A DNA stretch of 18,678 nt from an uncultured Clostridia bacterium (GTDB taxonomy: Bacteria; Bacillota; Clostridia; Oscillospirales; Butyricicoccaceae), in assembly GCA_910589115.1 (NCBI GenBank), contig CAJUSB010000067.1, forward strand, positions 1 to 18,678. The letters run 5' to 3'. The number at the start of each line of letters is the position of its first letter. Positions within the stretch are counted from its first letter, which is position 1. This document shows positions 1 through 7,905 of this stretch, piece after piece. The position numbers and the translations under genes were made by a program. Under the pieces are notes generated by a model, which had not been told where the DNA came from, did no database searches, and was given only the letters and a program-made list of their open reading frames with translations.

Positions 1-48
1 TAAGCATGATAACACAGCGAAACATCATTCCTGTAAAAGGTGGAAGCA

Positions 49-1887
49 CTAAATAAGACTGGCTGCTCCAACCATTCCGGCTTCGCGGCCCAAAGCTGCG
101 GCCTCAATCTCGGGCAGTTCCGTCATTTCTCCGCCAAAACAATTTTTCTTTACTTTTTCCCTGATAGATGTCAAAAAGGTTTCATTCCAAACCGGAATCC
201 TCCCACCGAAGAGTACCAGCTGAGGCCGGAAAATATTTACGATATTTACCACGCCGGTTCCAAGCCTGTGCAAATAATCGTTAACTATCTTTTGAAGCAT
301 TTCGTTTCCCTGTTCCGCCCCGGCGAAGATTGCTTCCGGAGAAAGCTCCCTTCCGGTTGCCTGTTTCACAGCGCGTTCCAATGCAGCAGCGGAAGCATAC
401 GCTTCCAGACAGCCGCATCGCCCACAGGTGCATGGCTCCCCGTCTTCAACGATTACCATATGCCCAGGCTCGCTGCCGCTGACAATCTCACCCGATAGAA
501 TAACGCCGCCTCCCACACCGGTTCCAAGCGTTATCATCACCACATTTTGATAGCCCTTTCCGGCTCCGGCGACCGTTTCCCCAAGTGCAACGCAGTCTGC
601 ATCATTTGCAATTTGAATCGGCAGCGGTAAATGGTTTCCCAACAATTCCGCCAGCGGGACCTGCTTCCACCGGATATTGTTAGAGTATACAACAACGCCC
701 CTCCTGCGGTCAATCGTCCCCGGCACGCCGACACCGACGCCTACACATTGATCCATTTCGATTCCTTCCTCTGCAAGCATCGACAGAACCCGCTCGCCAA
801 TCTCTTCGATGATTTCACCAGCAGAACGCTCCGCGCATGTTGGCAGTTCCGCAGATGCCAGCAGCTTCTGATGGATGTCCACAAGGCCGATCCGGGTGGT
901 TGTCCCTCCGATATCAATGCCAATGCGTACCGGCCCGGCCTTCTCCCGTATGGTCGTAAGCAGCGCATCACAGGTTCCCTCAATTTGGAATGCACCGCTT
1001 CCGGCGGATACAAAAAAGCTGTCGCCCTTCCGGAACGGAACCGTTTCCGCCGCATCGGAAATCGTCCCCTGCCCATCCAGAATCAGGATGCTGGCAAACG
1101 AATCCTCCGATACGTTTCCTTCCAGCTTTTTCAGGATTCTGCCGTCCAGGTTCAGCTTATCGACTGTAAAATAATCACAGTCCGCTACATGCGGATAGCT
1201 GCTTTTATCCCGTATAATCGGCACGAGGTTGGTAACTGCCAGCGCCTTTTCAATATGCAGATCGCGCTTTCGTCCGTCCTTTCCTACCCGTCCGTAATCA
1301 TACACACGGTAGGTGACGTTGGAGTTTTGCTGAATCTCCGCAATCAGGATATCCTTTCCAATGGCGTGGAGCGTGCCGGATTCGATGAACAGTACATCCC
1401 CCTTCTGCACAGGAACCGCATTCAGCACCTCAAGCAGCGTATTTTCCCGGATGCGGCGTTCAAATTCGGCGGTGCTGATTTCCTTACGGAACCCGTAATA
1501 CAGAAACGCATCCTTCCCGGCATCCATGACATACCACATCTCGGTTTTCCCATATTGTCCCTCATGCGACAGAGCATACCGGTTATCCGGGTGCACCTGA
1601 ATGGACAGGTTATCCTTTGCGTCAATGAACTTGACCAGAATGGGAAAATCCCGGAACCGCCTGCAATGCGTCCCTAAAACCGCTTTCCCCTGCTCCTCAA
1701 TATATTGCTGCAAGGTTTTCCCTGCATAAACCCCATTTTCAATCACGGAAGGTCCGTCTGGGTGGCAGGACAATTCCCAGGTTTCCGCAAGCACCTCTCC
1801 ACAGGCTTCTTTTCCGTATTCTTCCACAAGGCGGCGACCGCCCCACAGATAATCTTTTCCACAAGGTTTCAGCTTCAAGATACTCAT
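49..1887 (-). CDS. manA: Fused mannose-6-phosphate isomerase / ROK-family sugar kinase
   Basis: This protein of 612 residues joins two enzymes. Residues about 1-315 are a class I mannose-6-phosphate isomerase (mannose-6-P to fructose-6-P). The zinc ligands are visible: Gln97 and His99 in QVHPDN, Glu116 in KTEMWYV, His174 in SGTLHAIG. Residues about 320-612 are a ROK kinase, probably a fructokinase or glucokinase, with the phosphate loop GIDIGGTTTRIG, the catalytic Asn-Asp in IANDADC, TLGTGVGGG, and the ROK zinc motif (GHM, then CTCGRCGCLE). Each half is about the length of the free-standing enzyme, and no start codon lies at the junction, so this is a true fusion. I chose the ATG at 1887, with a GGGGTG site 6 bases upstream. 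A GTG at 1896 overlapping the preceding stop is the alternative. In the locus it would funnel fructose and mannose-6-P into glycolysis. Which hexose the kinase prefers cannot be read from the sequence. Confidence 0.93.
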   Translation of the reverse strand: MSILKLKPCGKDYLWGGRRLVEEYGKEACGEVLAETWELSCHPDGPSVIENGVYAGKTLQQYIEEQGKAVLGTHCRRFRDFPILVKFIDAKDNLSIQVHPDNRYALSHEGQYGKTEMWYVMDAGKDAFLYYGFRKEISTAEFERRIRENTLLEVLNAVPVQKGDVLFIESGTLHAIGKDILIAEIQQNSNVTYRVYDYGRVGKDGRKRDLHIEKALAVTNLVPIIRDKSSYPHVADCDYFTVDKLNLDGRILKKLEGNVSEDSFASILILDGQGTISDAAETVPFRKGDSFFVSAGSGAFQIEGTCDALLTTIREKAGPVRIGIDIGGTTTRIGLVDIHQKLLASAELPTCAERSAGEIIEEIGERVLSMLAEEGIEMDQCVGVGVGVPGTIDRRRGVVVYSNNIRWKQVPLAELLGNHLPLPIQIANDADCVALGETVAGAGKGYQNVVMITLGTGVGGGVILSGEIVSGSEPGHMVIVEDGEPCTCGRCGCLEAYASAAALERAVKQATGRELSPEAIFAGAEQGNEMLQKIVNDYLHRLGTGVVNIVNIFRPQLVLFGGRIPVWNETFLTSIREKVKKNCFGGEMTELPEIEAAALGREAGMVGAASLI

Positions 1888-1892
1888 TACAT

Positions 1893-2114
1893 TCACCCCA
1901 CATACTGAAATTTTTTATCCCAGGCTCTTTTCACTGCTGGTTTTGCATCCCGGTTTATCGGGAACTCTGGCTTTTGTGCGGTTTCCGGAATCAGCCAGCT
2001 GCGCCCAAACCGGACTGCTCCTCCGATCTGATGTTCCGCACAGCTCACGCGAATCGCTGTGGGACTCGTTTGCCACAAAACCGCCGCTTCCGGAATTGTC
2101 ATATACTGTACCAC
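1893..2114 (-). CDS. Small helix-turn-helix DNA-binding protein (excisionase/MerR-like)
   Basis: This is a 73-residue protein with a winged-helix DNA-binding signature. An N-terminal helix (TIPEAAVLWQTSPTAIRV) is followed by a wing ending in GGAVRFGRSWLIPETAQKP, the pattern of small excisionase-like or MerR-like HTH proteins common in clostridia. The GTG start at 2114 is chosen because GGAGG lies 8 bases upstream. An in-frame ATG four codons later is too far from that site. An open frame continues further upstream, but it would run through a terminator. The stop lies just before the ManA-ROK start and overlaps its alternative GTG start, so the two genes are probably cotranscribed and translationally coupled. 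It may be a local regulator of the fusion gene. That role is inferred from position only. Confidence 0.6.
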   Translation of the reverse strand: MVQYMTIPEAAVLWQTSPTAIRVSCAEHQIGGAVRFGRSWLIPETAQKPEFPINRDAKPAVKRAWDKKFQYVG

Positions 2115-2135
2115 TCTGGATTCCTCCCGTGCTTT

Positions 2136-2150
2136 CAAAATTTCATTTTG
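2136..2150. promoter_or_regulatory. Perfect inverted repeat, possible operator upstream of the HTH gene
   Basis: CAAAAT-TTC-ATTTTG is a perfect 15-base inverted repeat with a 3-base centre. It lies about 22 bases upstream of the HTH gene start and directly after the upstream terminator. It could be an operator for the HTH protein. The sequence is AT-rich and short, so chance is possible. Confidence 0.25.
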
Positions 2151-2192
2151 TAAAAGAAGGGGCTTCCACCTGCTTGAGATGAAAGCCCCTTT
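2150..2192 (-). terminator. Intrinsic terminator of the GH32 fructanase gene
   Basis: Arms AAGGGGCTT (2157-2165) and AAGCCCCTT (2183-2191) form a perfect 9-bp stem with a 17-base loop. On the minus strand the stem is followed by the T-rich run TTCTTTT. It sits about 80 bases past the GH32 stop codon and separates that gene from the HTH/ManA-ROK pair. Confidence 0.7.
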
Positions 2193-2268
2193 CACAGCTC
2201 CGATAAGGAAAAACGTCAGGGCTGCTGAATACAACCGGCCGAATTGAAACCGGAACAGGAATCTATAC

Positions 2269-5200
2269 TTATCTTGCGATATTCTGACTGAAATTCGTCA
2301 GAATTTGAGCCACCTCGGCGCGTGTCGCCTGTCCCGCCGGATCAAGGCGTCCGCCAGACTTCCCGGAAAGAAGCCCCGCGCCGATGGCCCAGCGGACGGC
2401 CTCCTCCGCCCAGTCCGATGTCGCAGAGGCATCCACAAATGAGGTAAGCTCTGCGGATGGGCCATTGGTCAGGCCATTTGCCTGTGCATAGCGGTACAGG
2501 ATTGCCGCCAGCTGCTCTCGGGTAATCGGGTCATTCGGGCCGAATTTTCCGTTGCTGTAGCCGCCAATGTAGCCGCGCTCTGCCGTCCAGCCTACCGCAT
2601 TCGCGAACCAATCGCTGGAAGCGACGTCCGGGAAATTTGCGGAACCGCTGCCGCTGCCGCCCGCCATGTTGTACAGAATTTGTGCCATCATGCCGCGGGT
2701 AAGCTTTTCATTCGGGGAAAAGAGGTTTCCATTCCCGGTCATAATGCCGTTTGCAGTTACGTAATTAACTGCGGGCGCAAACCATTCCGTTATCGGTACA
2801 TCCCGGTATCCGGACGTGTCAGCCGGCTGATGATTCGTTTCTTCAGCGGGTGTGGGTGCAGGCTTAGCATCCGTTCTTTCCGTATCTTTCTTGCCAGAAG
2901 TGTCAGAAGGTTTCCGGTCGCTGCTCGAATCACCTCCGCTGGGACGGCTGGGATGAGTGCTGCCGCCGCTGGAACTGCCGCTGGAGCTGGGTGCCCAGCC
3001 CGCAGTTACGGTAACGGCTGACGTAAACACCGTATCCGTCGTTACAAGGGAACCATCGGGCAGATACCAGCCGGTAAAGCGGTAGCCGCTGCGCGATGCA
3101 GAGGGGAGGCTTGTCAATCTGCCGTCTGTCCCGGTTTTTTGGGACGAAGCAGACGCCGTGCCACCGTTTGCGTCAAAAGTCACCGTATTCGTCCAAATGC
3201 TGTTCATCGGATAAATCGTCAGTTCAACCTCTGCGCCATCGCCTACAACCTCAAGCCCGAGACAGCCCGCTTCCGGGAAAATCTGATTTGCGCCCAGGAC
3301 GGTATTGTTCTTTGCAAACAATTCTACACATGCACGGTCAACAAAAATGTGCATATCCATTGTGCCGTCCGCATTCAACTCAACATTTTCCTGCTTATCT
3401 ATACCAGAGAATGCAGCCGCGTCAGGAATCATTCTGCCTGACTGTGAACGATCGATTGTCATAGTCTTCTGCGCCGAATCGTAAAGAACCGAAGTCTTTT
3501 TCCCGCCGCCAACACGGACATTAAATCCGACCGTTTCATTGGCTAAGGGTTTAAACTTTGCGATAATTTCATAGCAATCGCTACGGAAGTCCGCGATCTG
3601 CGCATTTGCTTCGCTGGCAGCCGTCTTCGGGATCACAACCGCATTTTCGGTATCACGAAGCGATTCATATGCCCGAACAGGCGTCTGCGTCAGGAGATAT
3701 TTGCCGTTTTCCTCTGTCAGCCCCAAATCCAGGTTCAGGTTAAAGGTACCGTTGAATTTTTCCCCACTTGCCTGGGTGACACGGCGGCAGTAATTATCCG
3801 CCCAGGTATTCATCCAGTTGATTTCTGTGATGGTCGGAATCTGGGGGTTCGCGCTTGTGCCAAAATCCTGCACAAAATAGGTCATTGCGGCATAAGAATC
3901 ATCGCCAAAATTCATCACGCCATTGGTTTCCGCGCCATCCCGGTTGCCCCGGTAATCCGCATCGGGAATGAATTCCCATTTGCCATTGCGGTTGGTGAAG
4001 TCACCGATTTTATAAAAGCGTCCTCCCCTGGAAAGAACCCACTTAATCGTACCATCCTCCAGCTGGATGGGGTACAGGTCAGGACATTCGGTGTGCAGGT
4101 CGCCATACGGTGTCTCGCATTTCCATTCCCGCAGATTTTTGGACGAATAGATGCGAAGCGGACCGCCTGCGACAACCATGAACCATTGATTCTCCCAACG
4201 GAACACCTTCGGGTCACGGAACGCGCTGTCGGCAAGCGGATCGTCTGTCCAATCGGCTGCGATTTCATCAACCTTCGTCCAGGTCGTTCCTTCATCGGCG
4301 CTGTAAGCCAGCTTGATGCGCTGCCCGCCGCCATCGGCGGTAATCAGGGCGACCAGCCCGCCGCCAGGGACACCGTCAAAGAATCCGGATTCGTTTCGGG
4401 TATCCGCGACAATGCAGCCGGAGAACATCGCGCCATTTGCATCCGGATAAAACGCAATCGGTTCCTCTGTCCAGTGCAGGAGATCGGTGCTGACCGCGTG
4501 CGCCCAATGCATCGGCCCCCACTCAACATCATCGTAAAACTGATAGAACAGGTGATACTTACCGTTAAAATAAACCATACCGTTCGGGTCGTTCGCCCAG
4601 CCGTCCTGCACGGAATAGTGATACTGTCCGCGATACGGCTCGTTATAATAGACCTCATCCGGCTGACGGCGATGCACATCCACGCGGTAAGTGACTGCGG
4701 CCTCCGTGCCGTCGCTGGCGCGTACCTTGCTGGTAACGGTCAGCCAGTTTTTGCCGGCTTTCACCGGGATATCCGCTCCGCTGGCATACGTATTGCCGTC
4801 TTCGTCCGTAATGGTTACCACCGCACTCGCGTTTTGTGCCAATGCATTCAGGCGTACCGTGGACACATCGTTTTTCACATATTGAATCGTGATCGGCTCG
4901 GTCGGAACAAACTGCGTCCGCTTTTCCACTGTCCCGGTTGAGGATGTGACGCGGAGCTCCTTCAGCAGCGGTGTAAACGCATCTGTCAGATCCGTGTAAC
5001 GGGTATTCTGGAACGTTACGTCACCGTTAAAGTTCAAAAGCCCGAAACAGCCGTCCTTTAACACGGTATTCTGCCCCTTATCGTCATACTGGTGCGGCAG
5101 GGTGTAGTCACCGCTGCTGGCAACCAACGTGTCATTGACATAACAGGAAAGCCAGGGGCCGAGCGCGACAACTTTCAGCGTATCCGTTTCAGCTTCCGGA

Positions 5201-7443
5201 ATGGCGGGGGACTCGTTCATTAGCTGGTAATCGGTTCCGTCGCTCCACCGCCAAAGCTTGCACTTGCGGGACGCCGCGTCCAAATTGACCGCGTAGCATT
5301 CCTCATTGCCGTTCGTATCGCGGTTGCGGAACAGCAGTGCCGCCGCGCCCTCGTCCGAGTGGAAAGTCACGTCAGTGGAGTAAACAAAGTTGCTTCCTCG
5401 CGCTTGCGAATACAGGAAGCAGTCGCCCTGACCGCTCGCGGCGCTGTGCAGGCCATCCGCTGTGCTCTCCCACTCGCCGCCGAATGCAGTCAGATCATGG
5501 AGGTTTGTGTTCCAGCCGCCGCCCACTTCAACGGGCGTTCCGGTTGCTACGGTATGCGGATCGTTATCCCGGAAGCGGATATCAGTGAATTCCGCCTCTG
5601 TCTTGAAGGACAAAAGCCCTACATAGCCGCCAGTCCAGTTCGGGATATTTCCTCGGATGGCACGCTTTACGTAATCCTCTTCGGGCGTGTCCGCATTGCC
5701 AAAATGGTAAATGAAATCGCCGTTTTCCTTCACTTCCAGGCGGAAATGGAGCGGCTTTGTGAAATCAATGTCTCCCTTTTCACCGTCATAATTCGTATCA
5801 GCCAATCCCAGGCTGCCGCCGAAAACGCGGAACGCGTCTGCGCCATTTTCGCGGGAGGTGTCTACGTTTGCGCCACCCCATTTCAGCGTCGGCAGCTTCT
5901 TGCTGCCAATGCCGAAGACCAGCGCCGCCGAGCGGAGATGCGGCTCATCGCTGCTCATAAGTTTTACGTCGGCTTCCAAAACGAACGCCTTTGTTTTTTC
6001 CTCCATGCCGTTGTAAATGACAAAATGGTCGCCGCCGCTGCTCTGCATATGAACGGCTTTGTCAGTCGTTTCCACAAGGTCAGGCCGCAGGGAACGGAAA
6101 TCCGTGCCGTGTACAATGCACGTCTCCGGCAGCGGGTCAACGGTGCCTGCGTCCTCCTCGCCAAACTCACTCCGGTCTGTAAATTGGAAATTGGTGAACG
6201 TTGCCGCCGAATTGAAGGTCAGCAATCCCACGTAGCCGCCACGCCAATTCCCGACCTGACCGGTCAGTGTACGGGGTTCTGCGCCCTGTTCGCCAAAGGA
6301 ATAAACGAATCTGCCGTCAGTTTCCATCTCCAGCTTTAAGTGCAGCCGCGTCCGGTCTTCCTTCTCGATGGGCGCCTGCGGCTCAGGATTTACCCCGCCG
6401 AACACGCGGAAATTATTGTCGTTGTAATTGACATTCGCGCCGGACCAGCCGCCGACCGGAACCGTCTTATTTGCCGCGCCGAATACCAGCGCCGCCGAAT
6501 CGCCTTCGGTAATATTCACGTCAACTTCCATCGTGAATGCGTTGGAACGGCTTTCCAACCCGTTGTACATCGCAAAATGGTCGCCGTTGGTTTTGTCGAC
6601 GGCGATAGAGCCATCCTCGTTGACGGTTACACCCTCGCCGATGAATAAGGCGTCCGGGTCGATGACAGGCGGCTCGACTTCAATGTTTTCCCCTGTCAAC
6701 GTAATGTTGGAAAACTCCGCCGCCGAATTCCACGTCAGGAATCCGACATAGCCGCCCTGCCAATTTTTCAGTGTGCCTTTGCGTTCGGCAGTCTGCTCAC
6801 CCTGCGTAACGGTGTAGATAAACGCGCCCGTTTCATTGACCTCGAATTTCAGGTGCAGGGACTGCTTCCCGTCAAAGCCTTCCAGAGACGCGGCCTCATC
6901 GTAATTCACGTCAAAACCGAATACATGAGCCATCCCCCGGCCTTCTGCATCGCTGAAATTGACGTTCCCGGCGGCTAAGGCTTCCAGCGGACTGTTTTTA
7001 TCCTGGATACCGTATACAAGTCCCGCCGAGCTTCCTTCTGTGATGGAAACATCCGCTTCAAAGGTGAAGCTGTTGTATTTTTCGGTCGAACCGCTGTACC
7101 ATACCGCGTTATCTCCGTCAGCCTTAGATACCGTTACCGTATCCGTTGCGCGGGAATTGGACGGCTCCTGCTCTTCATCGGCCTGCGAATCCACTTCGTT
7201 ATCCGGGTCCTGCTTCTGCTCGGTGGTGGGCAGTACGCCGCTTCCGCCGTCTGTCCCATCCTGCGCCGTTTGCGGTTCATCCATCTGATCCTGCAAAACT
7301 GCGGCAAGCCCTTCCTCAGAATACGCCGCATACCCTTCAGGCAGGACGCCCGCTGCCGCTGATGCTCCCAATAAATTCGACACCGCCAGTGTCGCGGCAA
7401 GAAAACGCATTGCCGTCTGCTGACGCTTCTTCTTTTTGATCAT
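2269..7443 (-). CDS. Secreted, SLH-anchored modular GH32 fructanase (levanase/inulinase type)
   Basis: This is a 1724-residue surface enzyme that should hydrolyse beta-fructans such as levan or inulin. In order it has: a basic start and signal peptide (cleavage near residue 30); an acidic low-complexity stretch; three related beta-sandwich modules (about 100-248, 271-424, 441-624) sharing the signature GGYVGLLTF; a fourth, divergent CBM66-like module (about 641-818); a cadherin-like beta-sandwich (about 825-930); the GH32 catalytic region (about 932-1415); an InlB-type repeat (about 1418-1480, FDANGG and GWY); a Ser/Gly/Pro linker; and three SLH domains (from about 1544, 1603 and 1666). The catalytic triad is intact: Asp952 in WANDPNG, Asp1077 in FRDPK, Glu1119 in ECPDLY. 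The ATG at 7443 follows AGGAG by 7 bases. Longer in-frame starts would run through a palindromic repeat and are rejected. SLH domains imply non-covalent wall attachment. Endo or exo action and levan or inulin preference cannot be told from the sequence. Confidence 0.95.
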   Translation of the reverse strand: MIKKKKRQQTAMRFLAATLAVSNLLGASAAAGVLPEGYAAYSEEGLAAVLQDQMDEPQTAQDGTDGGSGVLPTTEQKQDPDNEVDSQADEEQEPSNSRATDTVTVSKADGDNAVWYSGSTEKYNSFTFEADVSITEGSSAGLVYGIQDKNSPLEALAAGNVNFSDAEGRGMAHVFGFDVNYDEAASLEGFDGKQSLHLKFEVNETGAFIYTVTQGEQTAERKGTLKNWQGGYVGFLTWNSAAEFSNITLTGENIEVEPPVIDPDALFIGEGVTVNEDGSIAVDKTNGDHFAMYNGLESRSNAFTMEVDVNITEGDSAALVFGAANKTVPVGGWSGANVNYNDNNFRVFGGVNPEPQAPIEKEDRTRLHLKLEMETDGRFVYSFGEQGAEPRTLTGQVGNWRGGYVGLLTFNSAATFTNFQFTDRSEFGEEDAGTVDPLPETCIVHGTDFRSLRPDLVETTDKAVHMQSSGGDHFVIYNGMEEKTKAFVLEADVKLMSSDEPHLRSAALVFGIGSKKLPTLKWGGANVDTSRENGADAFRVFGGSLGLADTNYDGEKGDIDFTKPLHFRLEVKENGDFIYHFGNADTPEEDYVKRAIRGNIPNWTGGYVGLLSFKTEAEFTDIRFRDNDPHTVATGTPVEVGGGWNTNLHDLTAFGGEWESTADGLHSAASGQGDCFLYSQARGSNFVYSTDVTFHSDEGAAALLFRNRDTNGNEECYAVNLDAASRKCKLWRWSDGTDYQLMNESPAIPEAETDTLKVVALGPWLSCYVNDTLVASSGDYTLPHQYDDKGQNTVLKDGCFGLLNFNGDVTFQNTRYTDLTDAFTPLLKELRVTSSTGTVEKRTQFVPTEPITIQYVKNDVSTVRLNALAQNASAVVTITDEDGNTYASGADIPVKAGKNWLTVTSKVRASDGTEAAVTYRVDVHRRQPDEVYYNEPYRGQYHYSVQDGWANDPNGMVYFNGKYHLFYQFYDDVEWGPMHWAHAVSTDLLHWTEEPIAFYPDANGAMFSGCIVADTRNESGFFDGVPGGGLVALITADGGGQRIKLAYSADEGTTWTKVDEIAADWTDDPLADSAFRDPKVFRWENQWFMVVAGGPLRIYSSKNLREWKCETPYGDLHTECPDLYPIQLEDGTIKWVLSRGGRFYKIGDFTNRNGKWEFIPDADYRGNRDGAETNGVMNFGDDSYAAMTYFVQDFGTSANPQIPTITEINWMNTWADNYCRRVTQASGEKFNGTFNLNLDLGLTEENGKYLLTQTPVRAYESLRDTENAVVIPKTAASEANAQIADFRSDCYEIIAKFKPLANETVGFNVRVGGGKKTSVLYDSAQKTMTIDRSQSGRMIPDAAAFSGIDKQENVELNADGTMDMHIFVDRACVELFAKNNTVLGANQIFPEAGCLGLEVVGDGAEVELTIYPMNSIWTNTVTFDANGGTASASSQKTGTDGRLTSLPSASRSGYRFTGWYLPDGSLVTTDTVFTSAVTVTAGWAPSSSGSSSGGSTHPSRPSGGDSSSDRKPSDTSGKKDTERTDAKPAPTPAEETNHQPADTSGYRDVPITEWFAPAVNYVTANGIMTGNGNLFSPNEKLTRGMMAQILYNMAGGSGSGSANFPDVASSDWFANAVGWTAERGYIGGYSNGKFGPNDPITREQLAAILYRYAQANGLTNGPSAELTSFVDASATSDWAEEAVRWAIGAGLLSGKSGGRLDPAGQATRAEVAQILTNFSQNIAR

Positions 7444-7464
7444 GAAAACTCTCCTGTTGTAACT

Positions 7465-7589
7465 GGCTGTCCACAAGACTTTGTTGAGGTCGCCGCTATA
7501 GCGGCGACCTCCCCCTAGGGGGAGGTTTGAGCGCAGAAGTCTCCCCGCGTCAAAGAGGACATTTGTTTTTTTCATATTCATGGACAGCC
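7465..7589. repeat. Small palindromic repeat element in the fructanase leader
   Basis: A 125-base segment is bounded by the 9-base inverted repeat GGCTGTCCA (7465-7473) and TGGACAGCC (7581-7589). Inside lie two overlapping perfect palindromes. One spans 7486-7511 (26 bases, left arm GAGGTCGCCGCTA). The other spans 7507-7526 (20 bases, left arm ACCTCCCCCT). They share the five bases ACCTC at 7507-7511, so only one can fold fully at a time. The layout suggests a MITE or REP-like repeat inserted between the PTS operon and the fructanase gene. No transposase is present. Confidence 0.6.
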
Positions 7590-7641
7590 GGAGTTCCCAC
7601 ACGCCTGCCCCGGCAGCTGCCAGGACGGCGGGATCTCCGGC
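7587..7641. other. Hairpin just after the PHP-HPr stop codon
   Basis: GCCGGAGTTCCC (7587-7598) and GGGATCTCCGGC (7630-7641) pair at 11 of 12 positions around a loop that itself contains GGCAGCTGCC. On the minus strand the hairpin begins 6 bases after the PHP-HPr stop. No T-run follows it, so it is not a standard intrinsic terminator. It may protect or punctuate the operon mRNA, letting the fructanase be partly cotranscribed. Confidence 0.45.
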
Positions 7642-7647
7642 AAATCC

Positions 7648-7905
7648 TTAAAACTTCTCCTTGAAAAACGCTTCCACCTGCGGGCCGACCTGCTCCGCGT
7701 CATCGCCTTCGACCTCTACGCGGACGGTATCCCCGGTTTTCACGCCCATTGCCATGACGGCCATCAGGCGGGAAACATCGGTGCGCTTCTCACCCTTGCT
7801 GATAAACACCTTGCTCGTGTATTTTTTTACCTCTTTCGCAAGCTCTCCGGCAGGACGCGCGTGCAGCCCGACCGGATCGGTAATCGTATATTCAAATGTG
7901 TACAT
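7648..7905 (-). CDS. HPr phosphocarrier from an internal start in the PHP-HPr gene
   Basis: This is a possible separate translation product of 85 residues, the usual HPr length, starting at the internal ATG. It aligns without gaps to Bacillus HPr over the first 48 positions: His15 and Arg17 are kept, but position 46, normally the regulatory serine phosphorylated by HPr kinase, is Arg, with a Ser shifted to 45. It should still accept phosphate from Enzyme I and pass it to the neighbouring IIA, while probably escaping HprK/CcpA control. The dual-product idea rests on the internal ribosome binding site and has not been shown. Confidence 0.5.
   Translation of the reverse strand: MYTFEYTITDPVGLHARPAGELAKEVKKYTSKVFISKGEKRTDVSRLMAVMAMGVKTGDTVRVEVEGDDAEQVGPQVEAFFKEKF

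Noticed and set aside
631..1677. 348-codon plus-strand open frame opposite ManA-ROK
   Set aside because: It is antisense to two clearly conserved domains, has no domain of its own, and reflects GC-rich codon structure.
5359..6339. 326-codon plus-strand open frame opposite the fructanase binding modules
   Set aside because: Same reason: a shadow of a conserved minus-strand gene, without recognisable features or a ribosome binding site.
7444..7602. A 53-residue N-terminal extension of the fructanase reading frame
   Set aside because: It is open only because the palindromic repeat happens to lack stops. The internal ATG at 7443 has a good ribosome binding site and is followed at once by a signal peptide.
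7587..7641. Intrinsic terminator after PHP-HPr
   Set aside because: The stem is good, but on the minus strand it is followed by mixed and A-rich sequence, not a T-run.
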